Assembly (NCBI RefSeq): GCF_000018605.1
Contig: NC_010003.1
Span: 1,402,501-1,466,500, forward strand
Length of the DNA stretch: 64,000 nt
Direction of reading: 5' to 3'
Source: Petrotoga mobilis SJ95
GTDB lineage: Bacteria; Thermotogota; Thermotogae; Petrotogales; Petrotogaceae
In this document: piece by piece, positions 53,297 through 62,721 of the stretch
Layout of the letters: every line of letters starts with the position of its first letter
Numbering within the stretch: position 1 is the stretch's first letter
Program-made: the position numbers and the translations under genes
The notes under the pieces: model-generated
What the model saw: the letters and a program-made list of their open reading frames with translations, nothing else
Database searches by the model: none
Told to the model about the DNA's origin: nothing

Positions 53297-53973
53297 GTTT
53301 GACTCCCTCCAGCATTTTCGAGGCTTTTGATCTTCTCTTCAACCGTTTTAGTAACCTCTTCAACATCCTTACCTTGTTTTAATGCTCTGTACATGATCCC
53401 GATTATCCTCATATCCAGGTATGCGTACCATTTTGGAGATCCTTTAGTAGAACTTTGGTTTCTTAAGAGGTAACTTGGATGAAAAGTTGGAAAGATTTTA
53501 ATGTCTCCATACCAGTTGAAGAAACGTCCACGCGATTGAGTTATCTTAGATTCACCCGTAAAATAATACAGCGGTGTATTGCCAAGGGTTACGATTATTT
53601 TTGGTTTGATAACAATTATTTGCCCATCAAGATAGGATTGACAACTTTTAACCTCTTCTTGTGTGGGAACCCTATTTTGAGGAGGACGACATTTAACTAT
53701 GTTTGTGATGAAGACATCGTTTCTTTCCAATTTTGCATACTCTTTGAGCATCTTTTCTAAAAGTTGTCCCGCTCTTCCAACGAAAGGCTCTCCCAAAGCG
53801 TCTTCATCTGCACCAGGACCTTCACCTACAAACATTATTGGTGAATCAACGTTTCCGGAACCTGGCACAGTATTAGTTCTTGTAAGATTCAAGGGACACT
53901 TTTCACATACCTCTATCCTTTTGGCGATCATTTCGATATTCTTTTGTTTTTCCTCGTTGCCGTATAGGAACAT
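53293..53973 (-). CDS. Type-4 uracil-DNA glycosylase
   Basis: An iron-sulfur uracil-DNA glycosylase that removes uracil from deaminated DNA. The N-terminal CEKCPLNLTRTN gives the first two cluster Cys. VGEGPGADEDALGEPFVGRAG near 50-70 contains motif GEGPG and the catalytic-site E/D region. TNIVKCRPPQNR near 103 holds another Cys. HPSYLLR near 180 is the motif 2 His. At 226 residues it is slightly longer than usual because of an acidic helical tail. It overlaps smc by 4 bp; a DNA-maintenance group with smc and ogt. Confidence 0.92.
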   Translation of the reverse strand: MFLYGNEEKQKNIEMIAKRIEVCEKCPLNLTRTNTVPGSGNVDSPIMFVGEGPGADEDALGEPFVGRAGQLLEKMLKEYAKLERNDVFITNIVKCRPPQNRVPTQEEVKSCQSYLDGQIIVIKPKIIVTLGNTPLYYFTGESKITQSRGRFFNWYGDIKIFPTFHPSYLLRNQSSTKGSPKWYAYLDMRIIGIMYRALKQGKDVEEVTKTVEEKIKSLENAGGSQT

Positions 53974-53985
53974 TAATATTCCTCC

Positions 53986-56900
53986 TCACATTAATCCAAA
54001 TTCAAACCCATCATCACCATATGAGATATTTTTATCGGGTATATAATTGATAAAAAAAGATATTCTGAACGAGGCTAAATCAAACTGGGGTAGTAAGGAA
54101 AATTTAGTCTGTACGTTCAACGTCCAGCACACAATTTTTTTCTGTATTTCAAACTCTGTGAAATCCCAGCTTTGATCCTCTATATTATAATCAAAGTTTA
54201 TTTTTGCAAACTCGCTTTTATCCCTGTTGTTTATGTCGAAGCCTGTTTCAAGAGACTCTGAAATGCGGTAGGTTGTATCTATTCCAAAAGAGTAATTTGA
54301 ACTTTTTTCCAAGAAATTTAGGTCTAAGTCGTAGACAGTGTACTCTTCCTTCATGTCAAAATCCCCGTAAATTTTGTTACCTTCATAATAAAAAAGAAAA
54401 TACGTTAAAACCTCTGGGATCTTTTTGGTGAATGTTTGTTCATGAATATAATACCTATAATCCAATTGTAGCCGATTTCTATTGTACCTCAAAATTTCTC
54501 TGTTTTCAATATAATCTACCTTAATCTCTTCTTGATGGCCATAATCAAACTCACTTCTATGGGTTAAAGGGCCAATGACGTTGGTTAGTTTGATGTTTGT
54601 TGTATCCGGCTGGATCGTATTGGGATCAGTAGTATCAAACTTGGTCTGTGTTTGTAAGGTATTTTTAGTGTTTAATAGATTTATGTTGGTTTGAGTTTGA
54701 AGTTCCATTTCTTGCAAATCTGGGGAATTTTCAGCATTTCTTAGATCAAAACTTCTGTTTAACTTTGCAGAGTTCGTAAAATTTTTTTCAAAAAGAGAGA
54801 AAGAATACCCTACGTAATCGTTGTAATTCAATTCGTCTGTGGCAGAGGGAGTGAGGGAGTTTTCTAAGACCTTTACGTATTCTAATGAGTTACCAAATTC
54901 GAAAACACCTAAATCAATTTCTAAGCCCGGTTCTAAAGAGTAATCAAAGAGCGTTTTCCCAGAAGAGTATTCTTCACCGGGTATAAAATCGTTGTTATAG
55001 TTGAAGTGAATTGAATCCTCCATGTTGAATTTTAAATCAAAATTATTTCTATCAATCTCATAAAGGGTATCTTTGTAAGAGAAAGTATTTTTAGTTTCTA
55101 ATCGATTTTTGGTGGTTTCTGTTGCGACGGTGGTGTAAGCGTAATCAAAATCGCCGTACATTCTGGCGAATGTTTCATAGAAGTTGTACTTTCCTTCAAT
55201 ATCTATTTCACTTTCTTTCGTATCCCATATCTGATCCATAGAAAGGTTGGATATGTCCCCATATGAATGAGAGTTGAGCTTGAGCTTTGATAAAGAGATC
55301 AAAGATCTCCCATATTTCTTTTGAAAGGCTTGAGATTCAACGTTTAAAAATAGAATATCATCAAATCCCTTAGAATCCCAATAAATGTGTGAATGTATGT
55401 TTTTAAGGTCTCCCAAATTCGTTTCCAATTTTGGGATATTTAACGACAGGGATTTTTCTTTTGTTGCTGGTTGAACTTTTAACTCCAATTTTGCAATTTC
55501 ACTGACTTCGTTATCTTCGAAAAATTGGTAAGAAACTCCTAAGTTGTTATCGTTGGTATCTGGAGAATTCAGACCTGTAGATAGATACAAGCTTCCATAT
55601 AGAAAAGGGACACCGTATTTTAGTGTCACTTCTTGATCTGTTTCTTGTGTGATTAGATCGTTGGCCGTGTTGTAAGATAAGTGGACTTTCGATCCGTTTT
55701 CAAACTTATAATTAATTTCTGTTAGTAGGGAAAATTCGTTGTTATCGTATCCAAACGTGAGAGACATGGGTTCTTCTTCATCTTCTGATAAACTTTGAAA
55801 ATAGAAAGGTAGGTATAGAACGGGGACCCCGAAAAAACTAAGTACCACATCTCTGGCTATTAAAAAATATCCTGGAAATATGTCGACTTTCCTGGCTGAG
55901 AAGTAATAAGTTATACAGTCCTCGCATGTTGTTAATTTCGTCTGGTTTGTTTCTATTATATTTTCTTGCATCGGCTTTTCCATGCTTTCAGACCATATGC
56001 GGACTTCTATTTCTTTCTCTGCCTTATACTTTTGTATGGTATATGAATTTACAAAGACTGCGGAATCTTCCTCGAAGTTTACGGTTATCTCTGAGGCTTG
56101 TATAGAGATATCTTCATATAGATAAGTTATATCTCCAAAGAAAGTCGCTGCTTTAATCGTTCCATCTTCGTTTAATTCACCTTGAGCTGAATCGGCTTTT
56201 ATCGTGGAACCTTCATACTCTACATAGACGTTACCTTCTAAAAATAACAGATCATCTTTCAAATAAAAATCTTCACTCGTTATATTTACAGGTGCAGAAA
56301 AAAAGGAAGAACCAACAAGAATAAACAATATTACAGAGAAAATTCTTTTCAAAGGCTCGAGAAGTTTGTAAGATACTCTTGTATCCAGCATTAAGAATAG
56401 AAAAGTACCAATAATACCAAATATTATGTTGGGGATCCAAACGGATATCGTTGGATTTATTATATGCTCTTTTCCCAAAGCAGACAACCAAGCGCCAGAA
56501 CCTTGATAAATTATTACCAGCACAAAAGTCGTAATTACACTCCAAGATTTACTTGTTAAATTTAAAAACAAGGACAAGGCAATTCCTAAAATACAAATTA
56601 CTAAGGGAGCCAACGAGTTAGCAAATTTTGACTGGTAAGAAACTATTAGACCGGAGACATCCAAACCAAGTTTGGAAAAAGTAGTTATTTTTTCTTTTAG
56701 TTCCTTTGAGGTCATTTCATTAGCACTTTTAGAGAAGTTCAGAAATTCTTCGACATCTTCTTGAATATCGAGTTGCAATTGATCAAAAGTTATGTCTAAG
56801 TCGAGAAATCCATCTTCGTTGGTTCTGAACATCCTTCCGTTTTTCATGTACCAACCGTCAGGACCTTTTTGAGCTTGTTGAGCGTTAAAAACAGCGGTGT

Positions 56901-57447
56901 AATCATTTTTAACCTCGTATAAGAGCACGTCGTATAAAATTCCACTTTCTCTATCTATCTGTTTTACAAAGAGGTATCTTCCATCACCAACATCCACAAA
57001 TTGGTTTTCTTCGATCTGTGCTTGAGGCCTTTGATAGACGTACAATGCCATAGCTTCTTTTGCCTTGTAGTTTGATACGGGTACGATGGTGTTGAAGAGT
57101 GCAAATGTGAAAAAAGATAACAAGAGAGAAATCGTCATGAAAGGTATGATTAATTTTTTCATCGGTATTCCCAACGTTTGTAGAGCAATTATTTCGTTTG
57201 CAGAGGAGAGTTTTGAAATAACCCAAAATATACCAAAAAGCACTCCCACAGGAATGCCCATGGAGATAAAATATGGTAGGTGATACCAAATCAATATCAG
57301 TAGTTTTGAAAATCCCACATTGTTTCTAACGATTATTTCAGATAGTTGGTAAAGTAACTCCAAGCTCACAAAGACTATAAAAGCAATTAAGCCCATAAAA
57401 AATGGCGGTATGAATTCTTTTGAAACGTATTTGAAGAGCTTCTTCAT
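53986..57447 (-). CDS. Fusion of LptF/LptG permease and LptD-like outer-membrane protein
   Basis: One 1153-residue frame. Residues 1-365 are an LptF/LptG-type permease: membrane segments near 12-34, 52-78, 98-122, then a periplasmic beta domain, then three C-terminal segments near 275-355. Residues 367-385 (KRIFSVILFILVGSSFFSA) look like a signal peptide with a cleavable end before Pro386. About 390-500 is an LptA/OstA-type beta-jellyroll (LFLEGNVYVEYEGSTIKAD). From about 500 on, the LptD pattern is seen, with TTCEDCITYYF, YFLIARDVVLSFFGVPVLYL and many alternating beta strands to the C-terminus. In other bacteria these are separate inner- and outer-membrane proteins. Cleavage after 385 would solve the topology problem. 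Confidence 0.8.
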   Translation of the reverse strand: MKKLFKYVSKEFIPPFFMGLIAFIVFVSLELLYQLSEIIVRNNVGFSKLLILIWYHLPYFISMGIPVGVLFGIFWVISKLSSANEIIALQTLGIPMKKLIIPFMTISLLLSFFTFALFNTIVPVSNYKAKEAMALYVYQRPQAQIEENQFVDVGDGRYLFVKQIDRESGILYDVLLYEVKNDYTAVFNAQQAQKGPDGWYMKNGRMFRTNEDGFLDLDITFDQLQLDIQEDVEEFLNFSKSANEMTSKELKEKITTFSKLGLDVSGLIVSYQSKFANSLAPLVICILGIALSLFLNLTSKSWSVITTFVLVIIYQGSGAWLSALGKEHIINPTISVWIPNIIFGIIGTFLFLMLDTRVSYKLLEPLKRIFSVILFILVGSSFFSAPVNITSEDFYLKDDLLFLEGNVYVEYEGSTIKADSAQGELNEDGTIKAATFFGDITYLYEDISIQASEITVNFEEDSAVFVNSYTIQKYKAEKEIEVRIWSESMEKPMQENIIETNQTKLTTCEDCITYYFSARKVDIFPGYFLIARDVVLSFFGVPVLYLPFYFQSLSEDEEEPMSLTFGYDNNEFSLLTEINYKFENGSKVHLSYNTANDLITQETDQEVTLKYGVPFLYGSLYLSTGLNSPDTNDNNLGVSYQFFEDNEVSEIAKLELKVQPATKEKSLSLNIPKLETNLGDLKNIHSHIYWDSKGFDDILFLNVESQAFQKKYGRSLISLSKLKLNSHSYGDISNLSMDQIWDTKESEIDIEGKYNFYETFARMYGDFDYAYTTVATETTKNRLETKNTFSYKDTLYEIDRNNFDLKFNMEDSIHFNYNNDFIPGEEYSSGKTLFDYSLEPGLEIDLGVFEFGNSLEYVKVLENSLTPSATDELNYNDYVGYSFSLFEKNFTNSAKLNRSFDLRNAENSPDLQEMELQTQTNINLLNTKNTLQTQTKFDTTDPNTIQPDTTNIKLTNVIGPLTHRSEFDYGHQEEIKVDYIENREILRYNRNRLQLDYRYYIHEQTFTKKIPEVLTYFLFYYEGNKIYGDFDMKEEYTVYDLDLNFLEKSSNYSFGIDTTYRISESLETGFDINNRDKSEFAKINFDYNIEDQSWDFTEFEIQKKIVCWTLNVQTKFSLLPQFDLASFRISFFINYIPDKNISYGDDGFEFGLM

Positions 57448-58202
57448 GGGTTTTCTTCTCCCAAGAAATAGAAGAGTTCTAAATCGTTATTTCTACATTT
57501 GTACAGTTCTCCTGTCAACGCCCAAATGATATTTTCAGAGATGTTTGTGATAAAATCTGAAAAGTTTGCTAAATTGTTTAAGACTTCTATATGAAGAGAA
57601 GCGGATTTAATAGATTCTTTGGACTTGTACAAGTACGATTTGTAGGCTTCGATCAGTCCTTTCACTTCTTCGTTGAGAATACAACTTTTCTTGGCTTTTT
57701 CAAAAAAACTTTCTTTTACCTGATCTGTCATCAATTTGGCGGCTTTGATATTGATCAAATCTGATAGTGAGGATAAAACAAGTGAAAGGTTCTCTTTGGT
57801 TAATTCCAAACTGTCTTCAAAATTTGTAGCGTTTACAGTAGAAGGGGTTTTGAGTATTTCAATTATCAATTTGGCATTTTTTTCGCATATGTCTCCCATG
57901 TTTTCAAATATTTGGACTAATTTTGAGCTCATGAAACAAGCTTTTAAGTAAATGCCTGTGTAATTACCAGAGGACAATAAGATAACGCTTTCATAATTTA
58001 GGCTTGCTTCGATGAAATCTAATCTGTCGTCTTGATTTATTATTTCTTTTGCTAATTTATCGTTTCTTTCGAGATAAGCATCCCCAAATTTATAGTGCAT
58101 TTCTTGAACTATTCTACCCATTCTCAAGACATTATTCAAATATCGTGTCAATCGATTTAAACTGATGCTGTTGATTTGGCTGACATTCTCTTTTTTGAAC
58201 AA
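57444..58202 (-). CDS. PhoU-like protein
   Basis: A 252-residue all-helical protein. FENMGDICEKNAKLIIEI near 99-116 matches the metal-binding helix of PhoU domains (E/D..GD..ENxA), and the first helices (VLRMGRIVQEMHYKFGDAYL) also fit. PhoU-like proteins modulate phosphate uptake or act with Na/Pi cotransporters. No pst genes are nearby, so the target is unknown. It overlaps the fusion gene by 4 bp. Confidence 0.65.
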   Translation of the reverse strand: MFKKENVSQINSISLNRLTRYLNNVLRMGRIVQEMHYKFGDAYLERNDKLAKEIINQDDRLDFIEASLNYESVILLSSGNYTGIYLKACFMSSKLVQIFENMGDICEKNAKLIIEILKTPSTVNATNFEDSLELTKENLSLVLSSLSDLINIKAAKLMTDQVKESFFEKAKKSCILNEEVKGLIEAYKSYLYKSKESIKSASLHIEVLNNLANFSDFITNISENIIWALTGELYKCRNNDLELFYFLGEENP

Positions 58203-58220
58203 ATTATATGCCTCCTAAAA

Positions 58221-59045
58221 TTATTCAAACCTTCTGCCAAACCCTAATTTTTTATCCAACGCATTGAGATAATTGTTGCCATTTCTTTGGGCAAGTTTTA
58301 TCGTCATCTCACTGGAAGTCACAAATATTGACATCCCTGGTTCCATCCTATGAATGATATCTCCATCCCCGGTTACATATACAAAGCCTTTGCTCATGTT
58401 TTTCAAAATGATCTCTATCCTTTGCGTTGGAGGAGCTATGAAAGGCCTAATGTTGAGGGCATGGGCGGCTAATGGGATGAGCTGAACAACATTCAATTCG
58501 GGGTGAATTATGGGACCTCCAGCAGATAAGGCATACGCAGTGGATCCTGTCGGCGTTGATACAATTAATCCGTCTCCAGCGAATGAGAATAAAGTGTGTT
58601 CCTCAATTTTTACATCAACGTTCATAGTACCTAATGGTTGGCTTTTCAATAAGACGATATCGTTTAAAACAACGACTTTTTTGGTGCCTACATGACATTC
58701 TAAAAGATGTCGAAATGAAAAAGAAATGTTTTCTTTTTGTATATCTTCGATCAATTCTTTTATCTCAGAACTGGAATAAGAACTCAAAAACCCTAAATTC
58801 CCAGTATTAACTGCTATTACAGGTTTTGAAAATATTGCGGCAATTTCAGCTATTTTCAATACCGTCCCATCGCCCCCAAAAATCACGAAAAAATCGGCTA
58901 CTTGGGCTTGTTTTTCCTCCACAGTAGAACCCGCCGCAGCGTAACCAATAACCTCTATATTGCTTTCATTAAAAGGTTTTAATATGTTTTCTTCAAGGTC
59001 ATCGTTAGAAAGTTTAAGTGGATTGTAAAAGATAAAGATCTTCAT
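58221..59045 (-). CDS. nadK: NAD kinase
   Basis: The enzyme phosphorylates NAD to NADP. Motifs in the 274-residue chain: FGGDGTVLKIAE near 56 (GGDG), NTGNLGFLSS near 80, STPTGSTAYALSAGGPIIHP near 158-177 and GDGDIIHRM near 231. Length is normal for the bacterial enzyme. It lies between yggT and the PhoU-like gene in one operon. Confidence 0.95.
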   Translation of the reverse strand: MKIFIFYNPLKLSNDDLEENILKPFNESNIEVIGYAAAGSTVEEKQAQVADFFVIFGGDGTVLKIAEIAAIFSKPVIAVNTGNLGFLSSYSSSEIKELIEDIQKENISFSFRHLLECHVGTKKVVVLNDIVLLKSQPLGTMNVDVKIEEHTLFSFAGDGLIVSTPTGSTAYALSAGGPIIHPELNVVQLIPLAAHALNIRPFIAPPTQRIEIILKNMSKGFVYVTGDGDIIHRMEPGMSIFVTSSEMTIKLAQRNGNNYLNALDKKLGFGRRFE

Positions 59046-59050
59046 AAAAA

Positions 59051-59353
59051 TTACACTCCAATCCTATAACCTAACTCCAATAGAGATTGTACCAAAAATC
59101 TATCTAAAAACATCAATATCAAAAAAGCAATCATTGGAGATAGATCTATATTGCCTATAACTGTGGGTATAAATCTTCTTATAGGATTCAAAATTATATT
59201 AGCAACTGAATCAATAAAACCTCGAAGTCTGTTGTATTGGAAGGGCATTATGAAACTTAATAAAGCGGATACAATTATACAAAATTCAAAAAATACTATT
59301 GCTATTCTTAATATACTTGCTAATGCTATTAAAAGATTTGCTATTACAAACAT
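59051..59353 (-). CDS. yggT: YggT-family membrane protein
   Basis: A 100-residue protein with two hydrophobic segments and, between them, the family motif NIILNPIRRFIPTVIGNIDLS. Function is not settled in general; in several bacteria it sits next to yggS and division genes, as here (yggS is just upstream across a repeat). GGAGGG precedes ATG. Confidence 0.88.
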   Translation of the reverse strand: MFVIANLLIALASILRIAIVFFEFCIIVSALLSFIMPFQYNRLRGFIDSVANIILNPIRRFIPTVIGNIDLSPMIAFLILMFLDRFLVQSLLELGYRIGV

Positions 59354-59396
59354 GGTTCCCTCCTTGTGTTATCATTAAAAACTCTAAAACTTTGTG

Positions 59397-59440
59397 TCAG
59401 CGCCCCTTCGCCCCGCTCCCCACCCTTCTAAGGAAGGTAT
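59397..59440 (+). repeat. Dispersed repeat, single copy
   Basis: TCAGCGCCCCTTCGCCCCGC, TCCCCACCC and CTAAGGAAGG form one short unit between yggS and yggT. Confidence 0.9.
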
Positions 59441-59467
59441 ATGAGTTTTGCTTATTAACCTTATACC

Positions 59468-60163
59468 CTATTCTGGAAGATAACGGTTGCCAAAGATTCT
59501 TGTTCCTATTCTTAAAAGAGTGGCACCTTCTTCTATAGCTATTTTGTAATCGTTAGTCATCCCCATAGATAGTTCTTTTATTGAAGGGTATTTTTTATTT
59601 AGGTTGCCTCTGAGTTCTCGTAAGCTTCGAAAGACGTTTCTTATAACCTCAACGTTGTCAGTGTAAGGAGCCATCGTCATTAGACCAATTATTTTTATAT
59701 TTTTAAAAGATGTTGCATCTTGCAAAAAAGCCTCTACTTCACTTGGAATGAGTCCGGCTTTTGATTGTTCACCAGATATGTTTATTTCTAGAAGAACTTT
59801 TTGTGTTTTATTTATTTCTTCGGCTTTTTTTTGAATTTCCTCTATTTCTTTCATTCTCCAAACTGAATGTATATATTCTGCGATAGGAACGATGTATTTT
59901 ATTTTGTTGGTTTGTATCCTGCCTATGAAATGCCATACAATGTCAAGGTTTTTGAGATCTTCATATTTTTCTCTTAATTCCTGAGCCTTATTTTCTCCAA
60001 AATCTTTATGACCTTCTTCGTATAATGTTTTTATGTTATCACTTGGAAAATTCTTTGAAACAGCAACTAATTTTATAGAGTTCAGATCTCTACCTGATTT
60101 TTCAGCAACTTTTTGTATCTCATTTAACAGGGTGTGATAATTTTCTATTAGAAAATTATTCAT
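59468..60163 (-). CDS. yggS: YggS/PLPBP-family pyridoxal phosphate-binding protein
   Basis: A 231-residue alanine-racemase-like barrel that binds PLP and helps vitamin B6 homeostasis. Lys35 lies in [10 protein letters not shown], the Schiff-base site. Further motifs are [14 protein letters not shown] near 75, [11 protein letters not shown] near 96 and [28 protein letters not shown] near the end (only its first part is needed: [18 protein letters not shown]). It overlaps ruvB by 8 bp. Confidence 0.93.
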   Translation of the reverse strand: MNNFLIENYHTLLNEIQKVAEKSGRDLNSIKLVAVSKNFPSDNIKTLYEEGHKDFGENKAQELREKYEDLKNLDIVWHFIGRIQTNKIKYIVPIAEYIHSVWRMKEIEEIQKKAEEINKTQKVLLEINISGEQSKAGLIPSEVEAFLQDATSFKNIKIIGLMTMAPYTDNVEVIRNVFRSLRELRGNLNKKYPSIKELSMGMTNDYKIAIEEGATLLRIGTRIFGNRYLPE

Positions 60164-61211
60164 TAAGCTCCCCCCATAAACTGATATTGTGATTGGAAGT
60201 TTTATAGGTGTAATTTAGTTTTTGGTAGGCTTTTTCAGTTGCCACCCTACCTCGAGGGGTCCTGATAATGAAACCTGCTTGTAGTAGAAATGGTTCATAG
60301 ACCTCACTGATTGAATCGGGTTCTATCCCAATCGATGAAGCTAAGGCATTTATACCCACCGGCCCACCTTCATAGTTTTCTATTATTGTTTTAAGAATTT
60401 TTCGATCCATTTTATCTAAGCCATCTTCATCCATTTCTAATAATTTCATTGTGTTGTCCACATCTTCAGCTTCTATGATGTTTTTTCCAGAAACTTGGAC
60501 AAAATCCCTAACTCTTCTCAAGAGTCTGTTGGCGATCCTGGGGGTTCCCCGAGATCTTTGAGCTAGAATGAGAGATGCATCTTCTTTTATTTTTATATTG
60601 AGTATGTCTGCACTCCTTTTTATGATTAAGTTGAGGTCTTTTGGAGAGTAGAAATCGACTTCCAAAATTATGCCAAACCTACTTCTCAATGGTGGGGCTA
60701 TAAGGCCTAATCGGGTAGTGGCTCCTACCAAGGTGAAAGGTTGTAAGTCAATCCTAATAGAACGAGCAGAAGGACCTTTCCCAATAACAATGTCAAGTTG
60801 AAAATCCTCCATAGCTGAGTATAAGATTTCTTCCACGGTTCTATTCAGCCTGTGGATCTCGTCTATGAATAGTACGTCGCCATTTTCTAAGTTGGTTAAG
60901 ATGGCAGCGAGGTCTCCTGCTTTTTCGATTACAGGACCGCTTGTAATTTGCAAATTAGCACCTAGCTCATTTGAAATTACATAAGCTAGGGTTGTTTTAC
61001 CTAAACCAGGAGGACCTGCTAAAACTACATGATCCATCGCTTCTTTTCTTATTTTAGCAGCTTCTATCGCGACCTTTAACTTTTTTTTTATGTTGTCCTG
61101 GCCTATAAATTCATTCAAGTAATTTGGTCTTAATTTCTTTGATCCTGTATCCTCACCAATAAAAGAGGGATCCAGTAACCTCTTTGGGTTTGTATTTTCT
61201 TTTTCGATCAT
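60156..61211 (-). CDS. ruvB: Holliday junction branch-migration ATPase RuvB
   Basis: Hexameric AAA+ motor of the RuvABC resolvasome. Walker [12 protein letters not shown] near 66, Walker [13 protein letters not shown] near 114, sensor GATTRLG near 163, arginine finger SRFGI near 178, and C-terminal winged helix ([13 protein letters not shown] near 318). 351 residues is normal. AAGGAGT precedes ATG. ruvA and ruvC are not adjacent. Confidence 0.97.
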   Translation of the reverse strand: MIEKENTNPKRLLDPSFIGEDTGSKKLRPNYLNEFIGQDNIKKKLKVAIEAAKIRKEAMDHVVLAGPPGLGKTTLAYVISNELGANLQITSGPVIEKAGDLAAILTNLENGDVLFIDEIHRLNRTVEEILYSAMEDFQLDIVIGKGPSARSIRIDLQPFTLVGATTRLGLIAPPLRSRFGIILEVDFYSPKDLNLIIKRSADILNIKIKEDASLILAQRSRGTPRIANRLLRRVRDFVQVSGKNIIEAEDVDNTMKLLEMDEDGLDKMDRKILKTIIENYEGGPVGINALASSIGIEPDSISEVYEPFLLQAGFIIRTPRGRVATEKAYQKLNYTYKTSNHNISLWGELNE

Positions 61212-61231
61212 TTTAAAAACTCCTTAGGATC

Positions 61232-62536
61232 TTATGGATAAACTCTGTAAAGTGTTCTTGCAAAAGGAATAGCTTCCCTAATGTGTTCTAAACCACATAT
61301 CCAAGCAACCGTTCTTTCAACGCCTAAACCGAAACCACTGTGTGGAACGCTACCAAACTTTCTTAAATCTATGTACCATTGGTATTGATCTAAAGGAAGA
61401 TTGAATTCTTTTAATCTGTCTATTAGGACTGATTCTTCCCATATTCTTTCGGAAGCCCCTATTATTTCTCCATAACCTTCGGGGGCAAGTAAGTCGTCAC
61501 AGAGTACAACATCAGGGTTGTTTTCATCAGGTTGCATATAGAAAGCCTTAACTTTCCTAGGATACTTTTCCACAAAGAGTGGTTTTTCAAATTGAGAAGC
61601 CAGTACACTTTCTTCATCTGCGCCGAAATCTTCTCCCCATTCTACTTCAAACCCTTTTTTCTTAAGAAAATCAATTGCTTGCGTGTAAGTCATTCTTTCA
61701 AAGGGGGGCTGAATTTTTTGTAGTTTATTTGTATCCCTACCAATTTCTTTTAGATCATCAGAAGCATTTTCTAATACCCTTTTGATTATGAAAGAAACCA
61801 AGCTTTCTTGTAATTTGATGTTGTCTTCATGTTTATAAAAAGCTACTTCGGCTTCATTCATCCAAAATTCGATTAGATGTCTTCTTGTTTTTGATTTTTC
61901 GGATCTGAATGTAGGGCCTAGATTGTACACCTTTCCAAAGGACATCGCCGCAGCTTCTAAGTAAAGTTGACCTGTTTGTGCTAGATATACCTCTCCATAA
62001 TCGAAATAGTCTAATTTGAATGTGTTACCAGCAGATTCCCCTATAGAACCAGTAAATATAGGGGTGTCTATCAAGGTAAAATTATTTTGATTATAAAAAT
62101 CTCTAATTGCCTTTAAAATTTCATTTCTAATATTTAAGATATGAAACTGTCTTCTCGATCTGATCCATAAATGCCTATTTTCCATTAAAAAGTCTATGCC
62201 ATGCTCTTTTTTAGAAATGGGATAGTCTTCAATGGGTTCTTGTATTTTTTTGAAAGAAGTTATATGTAATTCAACGTTTTCAGGAGATCTTTCGTCTTTT
62301 TTTATGGTTCCTTGTAAGATTATGCTGCTTTCCATTTTTATTTTTCTTATGTTTTCAAAGGTTTCATCATCAAAATCCTTTTTTTCAGCTATTCCTTGAA
62401 TGAAACCAGTTCCATCCCTTAACTGTAAGAAAGCAATTTTACCGCTGCTTCTTTTGTTCCATACCCATCCCCGAAATTCTACTGTTTCATTGATGTGTTT
62501 TTTGAAGTCTTTTATATATACCCAATTTGGAATCAT
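61232..62536 (-). CDS. asnS: Asparaginyl-tRNA synthetase
   Basis: Class IIb synthetase charging tRNA-Asn, 434 residues. N-terminal OB-fold anticodon domain (VEFRGWVWNKRSSGKIAFLQ near 20-39), then the catalytic core: motif 2 FRSEKSKTRRHLIEFWMNE near 209-227 and motif 3 GFGLGVERTVAW near 400. The HLIEFW and absence of the bacterial AspRS insertion favour AsnRS over AspRS. GGAGGTGA lies 7 nt before ATG, right at the edge of a repeat block. Confidence 0.92.
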   Translation of the reverse strand: MIPNWVYIKDFKKHINETVEFRGWVWNKRSSGKIAFLQLRDGTGFIQGIAEKKDFDDETFENIRKIKMESSIILQGTIKKDERSPENVELHITSFKKIQEPIEDYPISKKEHGIDFLMENRHLWIRSRRQFHILNIRNEILKAIRDFYNQNNFTLIDTPIFTGSIGESAGNTFKLDYFDYGEVYLAQTGQLYLEAAAMSFGKVYNLGPTFRSEKSKTRRHLIEFWMNEAEVAFYKHEDNIKLQESLVSFIIKRVLENASDDLKEIGRDTNKLQKIQPPFERMTYTQAIDFLKKKGFEVEWGEDFGADEESVLASQFEKPLFVEKYPRKVKAFYMQPDENNPDVVLCDDLLAPEGYGEIIGASERIWEESVLIDRLKEFNLPLDQYQWYIDLRKFGSVPHSGFGLGVERTVAWICGLEHIREAIPFARTLYRVYP

Positions 62537-62547
62537 GCTATCACCTC

Positions 62548-62721
62548 CGGACGTTAAGGGGGTTCCCCCCTTAAAAACCCCAAATCAAGTTCAGGGTCAA
62601 ATTCATTTAAAAACATCGTTTGCACACTGCGGCAAACTTAAAAAATTTTTTTGCACAAAACAGCAAAAGGTGAAACCCCTTAATGCTCTGTTTTAGCGCC
62701 CCTTCGCCCCGCTCCCCACCC
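62548..62721 (+). repeat. Dispersed repeat block upstream of asnS
   Basis: TTAAGGGGGTTCCCCCCTTAA palindrome (given as positions 62555-62575), AACCCCAAATCAAG, TTTGCACACTGCGGCAAA, a TTTTTGCACAAAACAGCAAA module, then a core copy GCGCCCCTTCGCCCCGCTCC at 62696-62715. The last part overlaps the 3' end of the sirtuin gene. The order matches the block at 11213-11440. Confidence 0.85.
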
